Assembly: GCA_027297025.1 (NCBI GenBank)
Contig: JAPUIM010000065.1
Location: forward strand, 1-6,518
Origin: Bacteroidota bacterium
GTDB taxonomy: Bacteria; Bacteroidota; Bacteroidia; Cytophagales; Cyclobacteriaceae
Reading direction: 5' to 3'
DNA: 6,518 nt
Shown here: one piece after another, positions 1 to 6,518 of the stretch
How positions within the stretch are numbered: position 1 is the stretch's first letter
How the letters are laid out: each line of letters opens with the position of its first letter
Program-made: the position numbers and the translations under genes
The notes under the pieces: model-generated
Told to the model about the DNA's origin: nothing
What the model saw: only the letters and a program-made list of their open reading frames with translations
Database searches by the model: none

Positions 1-2061
1 GATTTAAATGGGAACAATCTCTGGCTTGATACCACATTTACGGCCCTTAAGGACACTGAGGGGAACCAAATGAATCATGTGGTAATGAGGGATCTTTCTT
101 TGTTACTGGAGAAAGCGAACTATCCTCAATACCTAAAAGAAATAGAAAACAAACTACTGAATGCCCAGGAGAAATTGGTGGATGCCTTGAAATTGGCACG
201 TTTAACGACCTGGGAATTGTGGGTTAAAGATGATAAAATGGTTCTTGACCAACAGTTTTGCCAGGCCATAGGACTTAATTACGACCCTCAAAAAGAACCG
301 GCCCAGGGATTGGCCTATGTCAATAAATACCTGATTGAATCTGATAGGCCGCTGGTTCTGCAAGCGTATCAAGAAGCCATCGATACCTTGGATGAAAACT
401 ATAAAAGCCTGATTGAGTACAGGATTAAAGTGGATCAAAATGTTTACACCATCCTGGCAACGGTGAGAGTGGTAAAAGACCAACATGGGAAGACGGTAAA
501 AGTTTATGGAACCGGTCAGGATGTTTCAGATGTAAGAAGAAATGAAGAAGAACTGGAAAAATACAAAAAGGAACTAGAGTACCTGGTACAGACTCGGACC
601 CGGGAATTAAAAACCACTGAGGAAAAGTTAACCGATGCATTAGAATTGGCCAGTCTGGGCACTTGGGAGTTTGATTTTGCCACCGGCAATTTCACACTTA
701 GTGAAAATATTTTTAAGGAGATAAAGGACGGCTTCGATTTAGGTCCCGCTAACCAATTTTCTTATGCCCGGTTTTTAGAGATTGTTCATCCTGATGATAA
801 ACAGTTGTTCCTTGATTTTACCAACAAAGCGTTACAAGCTAAAAATGAGAATTTCCTTGATTATCTGGAATATCGAATTATATCCAAAAGAGGAGGGATC
901 AGAAATATCTATATCAGTCTAAAGGTGGAAAAAGGCCAGGATGGCAGAAATATCAAACATTACGGTACACTTCAGAATATCACCAACATCCGCAAAACAG
1001 AGGCCGAAATGAAGAGGTTGACCGCTATTATTGAAAACACCTCGGATAATGTTTGTGTCATCACCCCCGATAAAAAACTTGTGTATCTAAACGGGGCAGG
1101 AAGAGATTTTTATGGATTTACCCAAGACGAAAAAATAACCGGAAAGCCACTAAGATCCATTCAATCGGAGTACTCTTTTGAAGTGATTGATAATGAGGCC
1201 TTACCTGCAGCTACTACCCATGGAATTTGGAGTGGAGAAAATAAAATATTGAATGGCAAGGGTGAATTGATTCCGGTTTCACAGGTTATAATTGCTCATT
1301 ATGGATCCGATGGCAAAGTAGAGTATTTCTCATCCATCATCCGAGATATATCAAAACTGAAAAAAATTGAACAGGATTTAAAATTAAAGAATAACCAGTT
1401 GGATACTTTTGTTTATAGTGCTGGTCACGACTTAAAAGGCCCCATTGCTTCCTTGATAGGGTTATACAATATTGTGCAATATGAGATCACCGATAAACCC
1501 TCTCTTCAGTACTTCAAAATGTACCATGAGCAGATACAAAGGTTAAAGGAAATCATTGTCAATTTCATGGAGCTAACGAAAATAAAGGAAAAGCAAGCTG
1601 ATTATGCTGAAATCAATTTTAACGCAATAGTGAATGATACCATAAAATCTTTTAGTCATCTGCCTAATTTTAAAGGCGTGGATTTTCGCATCAATATTCA
1701 GGTTAATAGGAGATTCAATAGTGATAAGGGCCTGGTTCGGACTATTTTGCAAAACCTGATCGATAACGGTATTAAGTATTCTCGTCCTGAAATTAACTCT
1801 TATTTAAAAATCGATATCACCGACGAAAATGAGACTGGAAGTATAAATATCAAGGTGGAAGACAACGGAGTGGGCATCGATCCTGAAATTCAGGACAAAG
1901 TTTTTCATATGTTTTTCCGGGGACATGAAAAAGCCACCGGGTCCGGATTGGGATTATATATCCTAAATAATGCTGTGGAAAAGTTGAAAGGCAAAATCAA
2001 TCTAAGGAGTGTCCCCCTTAAAGGTTCTACTTTTGATATTACCTTGCCAAGGAACCATTAA
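1..2061 (+). CDS. Multi-PAS sensor histidine kinase, 5' end cut off by the window
   Basis: This is a cytoplasmic sensor kinase: PAS domains sense a signal and the kinase core autophosphorylates a histidine for transfer to a response regulator. The frame is open to base 1. Codons 1-23 (DLNGNNLWLDTTF, then ALKDTEGN) plus VVMRDLS read as the last strands of a PAS domain, so ATG 70 is an internal Met and the true start lies upstream. Numbering from that Met, two PAS_3-like domains follow at about 40-155 and 190-310, each introduced by a helical linker, then a third PAS at about 315-430. The HisKA region is about 440-510, with the H-box SAGHDLKGPIAS and phosphoacceptor H453. The HATPase domain is about 555-662, with N-box QNLIDNGIKYS, G1 DNGVGI, F-box VFHMFFRG and G2 GSGLGLY. 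All catalytic motifs look intact. No membrane segment or receiver domain is visible. No response regulator lies nearby, so the partner and signal are unknown. The stop overlaps the opposite-strand lipoprotein gene. Confidence 0.95.
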   Translation, partial: DLNGNNLWLDTTFTALKDTEGNQMNHVVMRDLSLLLEKANYPQYLKEIENKLLNAQEKLVDALKLARLTTWELWVKDDKMVLDQQFCQAIGLNYDPQKEPAQGLAYVNKYLIESDRPLVLQAYQEAIDTLDENYKSLIEYRIKVDQNVYTILATVRVVKDQHGKTVKVYGTGQDVSDVRRNEEELEKYKKELEYLVQTRTRELKTTEEKLTDALELASLGTWEFDFATGNFTLSENIFKEIKDGFDLGPANQFSYARFLEIVHPDDKQLFLDFTNKALQAKNENFLDYLEYRIISKRGGIRNIYISLKVEKGQDGRNIKHYGTLQNITNIRKTEAEMKRLTAIIENTSDNVCVITPDKKLVYLNGAGRDFYGFTQDEKITGKPLRSIQSEYSFEVIDNEALPAATTHGIWSGENKILNGKGELIPVSQVIIAHYGSDGKVEYFSSIIRDISKLKKIEQDLKLKNNQLDTFVYSAGHDLKGPIASLIGLYNIVQYEITDKPSLQYFKMYHEQIQRLKEIIVNFMELTKIKEKQADYAEINFNAIVNDTIKSFSHLPNFKGVDFRINIQVNRRFNSDKGLVRTILQNLIDNGIKYSRPEINSYLKIDITDENETGSINIKVEDNGVGIDPEIQDKVFHMFFRGHEKATGSGLGLYILNNAVEKLKGKINLRSVPLKGSTFDITLPRNH

Positions 2062-2324
2062 TTTTTCATTCGTATAACTTTTACACGCTTTTTGTATCTT
2101 TCTTTTTGGGGATTATAATATTTTTTCCACAATCTGGTTTTGGGAACCACTTGTTTACTTCCTGACCGGAAGGAACTGCAGCCACTCAAACAGACCATTC
2201 CTCCAACCAGTTGACAAATAATCAAGATGTAGTAAATTTTATGGCGTGACCTTCTCAAGTAGTTAAAATTTAGGACTTCAAAATTGCTTGATGAAGAACC
2301 TATGGGATCCTTCCCCTTCCTCAT
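2058..2324 (-). CDS. Small, very basic predicted lipoprotein
   Basis: I do not recognise the family. The 88-residue frame contains a lipoprotein signal: a basic stretch RRSRHK, a hydrophobic segment YYILIICQLVGGMVC and the lipobox LSGC, with the acylated cysteine at residue 49. The mature part would be only 40 residues, of which 14 are Lys or Arg and one is Glu, with no obvious fold. The ATG at 2324 gives an unusually long 30-residue n-region rich in Ser and Asn. An in-frame TTG at 2258 would give MRRSRHKIYY..., a textbook signal peptide and a 66-residue precursor, so I suspect the shorter start. Neither start has a good ribosome binding site. The gene is divergent from the TPR phosphatase gene and converges on the kinase gene, sharing four bases at the two stops. 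The signal peptide supports a real gene, but it could be a chance frame. Confidence 0.6.
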   Translation of the reverse strand: MRKGKDPIGSSSSNFEVLNFNYLRRSRHKIYYILIICQLVGGMVCLSGCSSFRSGSKQVVPKTRLWKKYYNPQKERYKKRVKVIRMKN

Positions 2325-2400
2325 TCAAGGTTGAAAAAACAAAATAAATGCCTAATTTGTAATATTTACGGATATAATCTACAAAAATTCTGTTCCTTAC
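2325..2400. promoter_or_regulatory. Divergent intergenic region, probable promoters both ways
   Basis: This AT-rich gap separates the small lipoprotein gene (- strand) from the TPR-SpoIIE gene (+ strand), so promoters for both should lie here or just inside the lipoprotein frame. For the + strand, TTG at 2331-2333 is followed after 19 bases by TAATTTG at 2353-2359. This resembles the Bacteroidota pattern TTTG, about 20 bases, TAnnTTTG, but is one base short in the second box. The - strand has TTATTTTG near 2338-2345 without a matching upstream box. These are weak matches and no operator-like repeat is visible. Confidence 0.3.
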
Positions 2401-4386
2401 ATGCCACAGCAGGTAAAGGTAGTACTACGGCACTTAGTAATTCATAATGTAATTTTCTTGATATTCTCAGGCTGTTTACTGGCCTCCAGCTGGCAAAATC
2501 AGGATATTGAAGATACCACCAATCTGCAATTTTTAAAAGAAAAACTAAAATCCAACCGCTATACTGATCCCTCACAGGCCATTCTCTACGGAAAACAATA
2601 TTTGAAAACAGCCGAATTAATCGGAATAGATTCGACCAATAGCGACTATTTGGATGCGCTTAACTATTTGGGCATCAGTTATTACAATGTGGGTAATTAT
2701 GACAAGACATTAGATTTTTTCCTGCAAGTATTGCAAATACAGCAAAATCTCAATGACCAAGCTGGTATTTCCAGGATACTAAATAATTTGGGCATTGTAT
2801 TCGATGAGTATGGAAGGATCAATGAAGCTTTGGAATATTATCGGAAGTCCTTAAAAATTAAATATGAACTGGGAGACAGCGCCTCTTTAGCCAGTACCTT
2901 AAGCAATATAGGATTTGCCTATAACCAGGTGGAGCAACCAGATTCTGCTTATCACTATTTTATAAAAGCTTACCAGTTGGACCTGTTGTCCAACGACCTG
3001 GAAGGTCAACTCAAATCACTTCATAATATCGGATTATACCATCTTAACCAGGAGGATTACGATTCTGCTATGTACTATTTTGCAGCCTCCAGGAATCTGT
3101 TTGATCCAACTGATAGTATTGGTTCGAAATATGAAATGGCCTTTTTGCTAAAAAATATGGCTGCGGCATATCAGGGAAAGAACCAGTTGACAACTGCGCA
3201 GGAGGCATATGAGCAAGCTTTGCAAATTGGAATAACCTTAAAAAACAAACCTGTGATCAGAGATTGTTATGAAGGACTTTCCTCCATTTTTAAACAGAGA
3301 GAGCAATATAGCCAGGCTTACGAATATTTTAACCTGTATACATTAGTAAAGGATTCTCTGTTTAACGAAGACAACAATAAGATCATTACACAGCTGGAAA
3401 CCAATTTTGAGATCCAAAAACGAGAGAAGGAAATAGAGTTGTTGAAAAAGGAAAAGGAAATAAGCTCACTGCAATTATCAAAAAATAAGGTGGTTACCAA
3501 TTTACTGATGGTGGGCATTTTGTTGGTGGTAGTACTGGCAGTGGTTTTGTACAAGAAGTACCAGTTTAAGATCCAAGCCAATGAATTGCTGGAGAGTCAA
3601 AACCGTGAGATTGCCGAAAAAAATATCAACATCACCGACAGTATCATTTATGCCAAAGGAATCCAGGAGGCGCTCCTTTCCGATAAGAAATTGTTGCTAT
3701 CAGTTTTTGATGAGGCTTTTGTTTATTGTAAGGCCCGGGATATTGTAAATGGCGACTTTTATTGGTTTTCCAAAAAAGGACATAATTTCATTGTGGCGGC
3801 AGTAGATTGTACTGGCCACGGAGTTCCTGGGGCGTTTATGACGGTAATGGGTAATTCTTTACTAAATGAAATAGTCAATGAAAACGATATTATTGAACCC
3901 TCAGTAATTTTGGAGGAATTAGATAAAAAAGTCTCCACAAATTCACAAGATGATTTTTTTAACAACGTCAGTAACGTTGGTATGGACATGGCAGTATGTA
4001 CCATTAATCGCAAAAGCTTAACAGTCAAATTTGCTGGAGCCAAACGACCTCTTTATTATTTCCACGATCACAAACTGCAAATTGTCAAGGGCGATAAATA
4101 TTCCATAGGAGCTAATTTTCAAATGAATAGCAAATATTATACACAACATGAACTAACCCTATGCAAAAATGATTTGATGTATTTATTCACCGATGGTATT
4201 GCCGACCAGTTTGGTGAAAAGACCAACCAAAAATACATGATGAGCAGATTCAGGAAATTCTTGATCGATATAAGTGGCCTCACCCTTACTGAACAGTATG
4301 ATGCCGTGAAAAAAGAAATAAACAAGTGGAAGGGTGACAATGAGCAAACCGATGATATGCTATTGATCGGAATAAAGATGTCATAA
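2401..4386 (+). CDS. TPR-repeat membrane protein with SpoIIE/PP2C-type serine phosphatase domain
   Basis: This 661-residue protein is a likely membrane-anchored sensor phosphatase that removes phosphate from Ser/Thr of a partner protein, as SpoIIE/RsbU-type PP2C enzymes do in partner-switching pathways. An N-terminal hydrophobic segment (about 12-30, ending SGCLLASS) looks like an export signal. Residues about 45-320 form roughly six TPR units (for example LNNLGIVFDEYGRINEALEYY), probably periplasmic. A charged coiled coil at about 330-362 leads to one membrane helix at 364-384. Next comes a linker with ITDSIIYAKGIQEALL (411-426), common before this domain in Bacteroidota. The phosphatase domain spans about 435-659 and keeps the metal-binding aspartates: NGDFYW (D452), VDCTGHGVPGAFM (D469), GMDMAV, FTDGIADQ (D598) and QTDDMLLIGIK. 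It therefore looks active. ATG 2401 is the first Met after an in-frame stop at 2353. No STAS or anti-sigma partner is visible here. Confidence 0.93.
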   Translation: MPQQVKVVLRHLVIHNVIFLIFSGCLLASSWQNQDIEDTTNLQFLKEKLKSNRYTDPSQAILYGKQYLKTAELIGIDSTNSDYLDALNYLGISYYNVGNYDKTLDFFLQVLQIQQNLNDQAGISRILNNLGIVFDEYGRINEALEYYRKSLKIKYELGDSASLASTLSNIGFAYNQVEQPDSAYHYFIKAYQLDLLSNDLEGQLKSLHNIGLYHLNQEDYDSAMYYFAASRNLFDPTDSIGSKYEMAFLLKNMAAAYQGKNQLTTAQEAYEQALQIGITLKNKPVIRDCYEGLSSIFKQREQYSQAYEYFNLYTLVKDSLFNEDNNKIITQLETNFEIQKREKEIELLKKEKEISSLQLSKNKVVTNLLMVGILLVVVLAVVLYKKYQFKIQANELLESQNREIAEKNINITDSIIYAKGIQEALLSDKKLLLSVFDEAFVYCKARDIVNGDFYWFSKKGHNFIVAAVDCTGHGVPGAFMTVMGNSLLNEIVNENDIIEPSVILEELDKKVSTNSQDDFFNNVSNVGMDMAVCTINRKSLTVKFAGAKRPLYYFHDHKLQIVKGDKYSIGANFQMNSKYYTQHELTLCKNDLMYLFTDGIADQFGEKTNQKYMMSRFRKFLIDISGLTLTEQYDAVKKEINKWKGDNEQTDDMLLIGIKMS

Positions 4387-4388
4387 AA

Positions 4389-4817
4389 TCAAAATTCTTT
4401 TAGAACTACCTCACTAACTTGGCCAATTGCATTAAAGCGGATTTGAAACGAAGATACTGAAACCCTTCCACTATCGGCCCCACATTTTGGTCCCGGTTCC
4501 AATAGGTAGATAAAAAATTGCTGGTTTTTCTCGTACAATTCCCTTTGATCAGGACTGCCAAATGTTTGAAGTATCTGGTGCTGACTTGACCCCAGCAATT
4601 GATTGCTTGAGATAGATAGAACCCCTTTCATATTATATCTCAAACCTTCACACCCAAAACGGTCTCTTTTCCAATTTTCTTGATCAAATCCCTCAATATC
4701 AATTTTGCTAGTGCAGCCAGCCAGAATGAGGACAACCACAATATTTCCGATTGTTTTCCTGGAACCCGAAATAATTGTACTGCACAAAATTCTCTTCATT
4801 TTTGCCAAAAGTACCAT
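4389..4817 (-). CDS. Predicted lipoprotein with a BamE/SmpA-like domain
   Basis: The 142-residue protein carries a lipoprotein signal, with hydrophobic NIVVVLILAGC and the lipobox LAGC at C35, so it should be anchored in the envelope. The mature domain contains NQLLGSSQHQILQTFGSPDQ, then a strand FFIYLLEPGP, then SFQIRFNAIGQVSEVVLKEF. This order (helix, turn with G-x-P-D, strands, final strand with a Gly turn) resembles the small BamE/SmpA/OmlA fold, which often sits on outer-membrane assembly partners. That assignment is by pattern only. Similar short Bacteroidota lipoproteins, as I recall them, share the EPGP-x-C element. Two extra cysteines in the mature part (C56, C112) could pair. Met1 is at 4817 and a second Met at 4799 (MKRILC) is an equally good start. 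Its stop lies 2 bases from the stop of the phosphatase gene. Function unknown. Confidence 0.8.
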   Translation of the reverse strand: MVLLAKMKRILCSTIISGSRKTIGNIVVVLILAGCTSKIDIEGFDQENWKRDRFGCEGLRYNMKGVLSISSNQLLGSSQHQILQTFGSPDQRELYEKNQQFFIYLLEPGPKCGADSGRVSVSSFQIRFNAIGQVSEVVLKEF

Positions 4818-5118
4818 TTCAAATGTTTATTCCATCTTTATATTTTCTGTAAAAAGTGCCAATTAGGATAAAATACATTTATGAGTTAACCGTACTGATA
4901 ATGAGATAGTTTACTATTGTTTGTTTAAATCTTTAGTTTTTAGGCAAAATATTAGTAAAGTACAATTTTGTTTGATACAATTGCCACCCTTGATTTCAAC
5001 CCATAAATTTTAAAATTCCTTCATTTTTTGTAAATAAAATAAGTTTTTATCTTACTATGTTGTATTTTCGTACAATATTAGATTCTCAATTTAATTATAT
5101 AAATAAGCAAACGAAGAT
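4818..5118. other. AT-rich intergenic region between the lipoprotein gene and parE
   Basis: These roughly 300 bases lie between divergent genes and are strongly AT-rich, with many runs of T and A. I find no protein that looks real on either strand, no tRNA-like fold and no long repeat. Promoters for both neighbours should be here. Partial matches to the Bacteroidota promoter pattern occur (for example TTTTTTG at 5024-5030 and TATTTTCG at 5063-5070 on the + strand), but none has both boxes at the right spacing. The long AT-rich leader directly before parE is typical of the poorly SD-dependent starts of this phylum. Confidence 0.5.
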
Positions 5119-6518
5119 ATTAAAAGCAACCACCAATATACCGAGGAAAGCATTAAATCGCTGGATTGGAAAGAGCATATCCGGATGCGGCCTGGTATGT
5201 ATATCGGAAAACTGGGAGACGGCTCAGCTCAAGATGATGGCATCTATGTAATGGTCAAAGAGATCGTTGACAACTGCATTGATGAGCATGTGATGGGCTT
5301 TGGTAAAACCATTAATATAAAGGTGTTTGAACACAAGGTTGTGGTAAGAGATTTCGGGAGGGGTATTCCTTTAGGAAAGGTTATTGATTGTGTTTCAAAG
5401 ATCAACACCGGTGGGAAATACGATTCTACGGTTTTTCAAAAGACGGTGGGGTTAAATGGGGTGGGGACCAAGGCAGTAAATGCTCTTTCCGGTTATTTTA
5501 AAGTACAATCTTTTAGGGATGGGCAATCCAAGCTGGCCGAGTTCAATCGAGGAGAATTGGTAAAAAACCTAAAGGTTACCCCTGCTACCGACCGGAATGG
5601 AACATTGGTGACATTCGAACCCGACAGTACCATATTTAAGAACTACCACTACATTCCTGAATACCTGGAAGAACAAATATGGAATTATGCCTTCCTCAAT
5701 GCTGGGTTAACAATCATTTTTAATGACAACAGGTACCACTCCGAGAATGGATTACTGGATTTGCTTAAGAGGAAAACCGATGAAGAAAACCTGAGATATC
5801 CCATCATATACTTAAAAGGACAAGACATTGAGGTAAGTTTAGTTCATACCAGTCAGTATGGAGAGGAATACTATTCTTTTGTAAATGGCCAGTTTACCAC
5901 ACAGGGCGGCACTCACCTTGCAGCGTTCCGGGAAGCCACAGTTAGGGCCCTCAGAGAATTCTACAAGAAGGATTTTGAAGCCACCGATATAAGGGCCAGC
6001 ATCGTAGGGGCCATTTCAGTGAGGGTGCAGGAACCCGTATTTGAATCACAGACCAAAACAAAATTAGGATCACAAAATTTTGGACCCGAGGGTCCAACTA
6101 TCCGCACTTTCATCAATGATTTTATTAAAAAAGAACTGGACAACTACCTGCACCAAAATCCCCAAACCGCCGAGGCGCTTTTAAAAAGGATCCTTCAGTC
6201 TGAAAGGGAACGAAAGGATATTGCTGGTATCAAGAAAATTGCTAATGAACGAGCCAAAAAGGCGAATTTACACAATAAGAAATTGAGAGATTGCCGGATC
6301 CATTACGATGATCTTAAACATGAGAATCGGCATGAGACCATGATATTTATTACTGAGGGAGACTCAGCCAGTGGTTCCATTACTAAATCCAGAAATGTCC
6401 AGACCCAGGCTGTTTTTAGTTTAAGGGGAAAACCTTTAAACACTTATGGGCTAACAAAAAAAATAGTTTATGAAAACGAAGAATTCAACTTGCTGCAACA
6501 CGCTTTAAATATAGAAGA
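5119..6518 (+). CDS. parE: DNA topoisomerase IV subunit B (ParE), 3' end cut off by the window
   Basis: This is the ATPase subunit of type IIA topoisomerase, which with ParA/ParC-type partner A unlinks daughter chromosomes. About 466 of the usual 600-650 residues are visible. The GHKL ATPase domain shows [13 protein letters not shown], the Mg/ATP site [10 protein letters not shown] (Glu at 5260, Asn at 5272), RDFGRGIP (Asp at 5350) and the ATP lid [15 protein letters not shown] (5446-5490). The transducer domain carries the QTK loop [10 protein letters not shown] (Gln at 6049, Lys at 6055), and the Toprim domain starts with [11 protein letters not shown] (Glu at 6355). The GLNGVG and [11 protein letters not shown] wording fits the Bacteroidota ParE group better than GyrB. 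The start is uncertain: homology reaches back to [16 protein letters not shown] (from 5137), but the frame has a stop at 5104 and no ATG, GTG or TTG before ATG 5185, which would remove a conserved helix. I placed the start at ATT 5119 as a compromise. Confidence 0.93.
   Translation, partial: MKSNHQYTEESIKSLDWKEHIRMRPGMYIGKLGDGSAQDDGIYVMVKEIVDNCIDEHVMGFGKTINIKVFEHKVVVRDFGRGIPLGKVIDCVSKINTGGKYDSTVFQKTVGLNGVGTKAVNALSGYFKVQSFRDGQSKLAEFNRGELVKNLKVTPATDRNGTLVTFEPDSTIFKNYHYIPEYLEEQIWNYAFLNAGLTIIFNDNRYHSENGLLDLLKRKTDEENLRYPIIYLKGQDIEVSLVHTSQYGEEYYSFVNGQFTTQGGTHLAAFREATVRALREFYKKDFEATDIRASIVGAISVRVQEPVFESQTKTKLGSQNFGPEGPTIRTFINDFIKKELDNYLHQNPQTAEALLKRILQSERERKDIAGIKKIANERAKKANLHNKKLRDCRIHYDDLKHENRHETMIFITEGDSASGSITKSRNVQTQAVFSLRGKPLNTYGLTKKIVYENEEFNLLQHALNIE

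Noticed and set aside
202..640. Two open frames on the - strand inside the kinase gene (94 and 71 residues)
   Set aside because: They are antisense to clear PAS domains, have no domain or signal of their own and show no separate regulatory sequence.
2158..2172. Inverted repeat CTTCC-TGACC-GGAAG as a possible terminator
   Set aside because: The stem is only 5 bases, it lies inside the small lipoprotein frame about 100 bases past the kinase stop, and no T-run follows.
3963..3979. Perfect 6-base inverted repeat CAACGT-CAGTA-ACGTTG as a possible operator or hairpin
   Set aside because: It is short, sits inside the phosphatase domain coding sequence and encodes ordinary residues (NNVSNVG), so it is probably chance.
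3318..4340. Three open frames on the - strand inside the TPR-SpoIIE gene
   Set aside because: All are antisense to well-conserved phosphatase or coiled-coil segments and their translations look like reverse-complement artefacts.
4806..4813. Exact TAnnTTTG match (TACTTTTG) on the - strand, 6 bases before the second Met of the BamE-like lipoprotein
   Set aside because: No TTTG-like box lies about 20 bases upstream, and the resulting transcript would be almost leaderless, so a chance match in AT-rich DNA is more likely.
4680..4871. Open frame on the + strand, 63 residues
   Set aside because: It lies antisense to the lipoprotein gene, covers its signal-peptide region and has no recognisable domain, so it is a shadow.
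5057..5251. Open frame on the + strand overlapping the start of parE, possibly an upstream peptide or a frameshift partner of ParE
   Set aside because: It reads as translated AT-rich intergenic sequence followed by ParE out of frame. No slippery heptamer is present where the frames would join, and its first residues resemble no ParE N-terminus.

Overview
The window looks like ordinary chromosome of a Bacteroidota bacterium, probably of the Cytophagales type. The basis is the AT-rich composition, the Bacteroidota flavour of the ParE-like protein ([16 protein letters not shown] and [15 protein letters not shown] motifs), the TPR-membrane-SpoIIE architecture, and starts without strong Shine-Dalgarno sites. 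The genus-level guess rests on recalled family resemblance, not on a search.

Layout from left to right. (1) Bases 1-2061, + strand: the C-terminal part of a soluble multi-PAS sensor histidine kinase. The reading frame is open to the left edge, and the first 23 codons read as the end of another PAS domain, so the first ATG at 70 is internal. (2) Bases 2058-2324, - strand: a very small, highly basic predicted lipoprotein whose stop overlaps the kinase stop tail to tail. (3) Bases 2325-2400: a short divergent intergenic region. (4) Bases 2401-4386, + strand: a TPR sensor with one membrane helix and a cytoplasmic SpoIIE/PP2C-type phosphatase domain. (5) Bases 4389-4817, - strand: a lipoprotein with a BamE/SmpA-like look, convergent with the phosphatase gene and 2 bases from it. 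(6) Bases 4818-5118: an AT-rich divergent intergenic region. (7) About 5119 to the right edge, + strand: the N-terminal two thirds of the topoisomerase IV B subunit (parE), whose homology begins upstream of any ATG, GTG or TTG start.

How the genes relate. The kinase and the phosphatase are both signal-transduction proteins but are separated by an opposite-strand gene, so they are not one operon. No response regulator, STAS protein or anti-sigma factor is visible, so partners must lie elsewhere. The two lipoproteins are envelope proteins of unknown role, and parE is a housekeeping gene. There are no RNA genes, CRISPR arrays, insertion sequences or clear terminators. I see no convincing new multi-gene system. 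The items most worth a second look are the missing canonical start of parE, the tiny basic lipoprotein, and the truncated extra PAS domain at the left edge.
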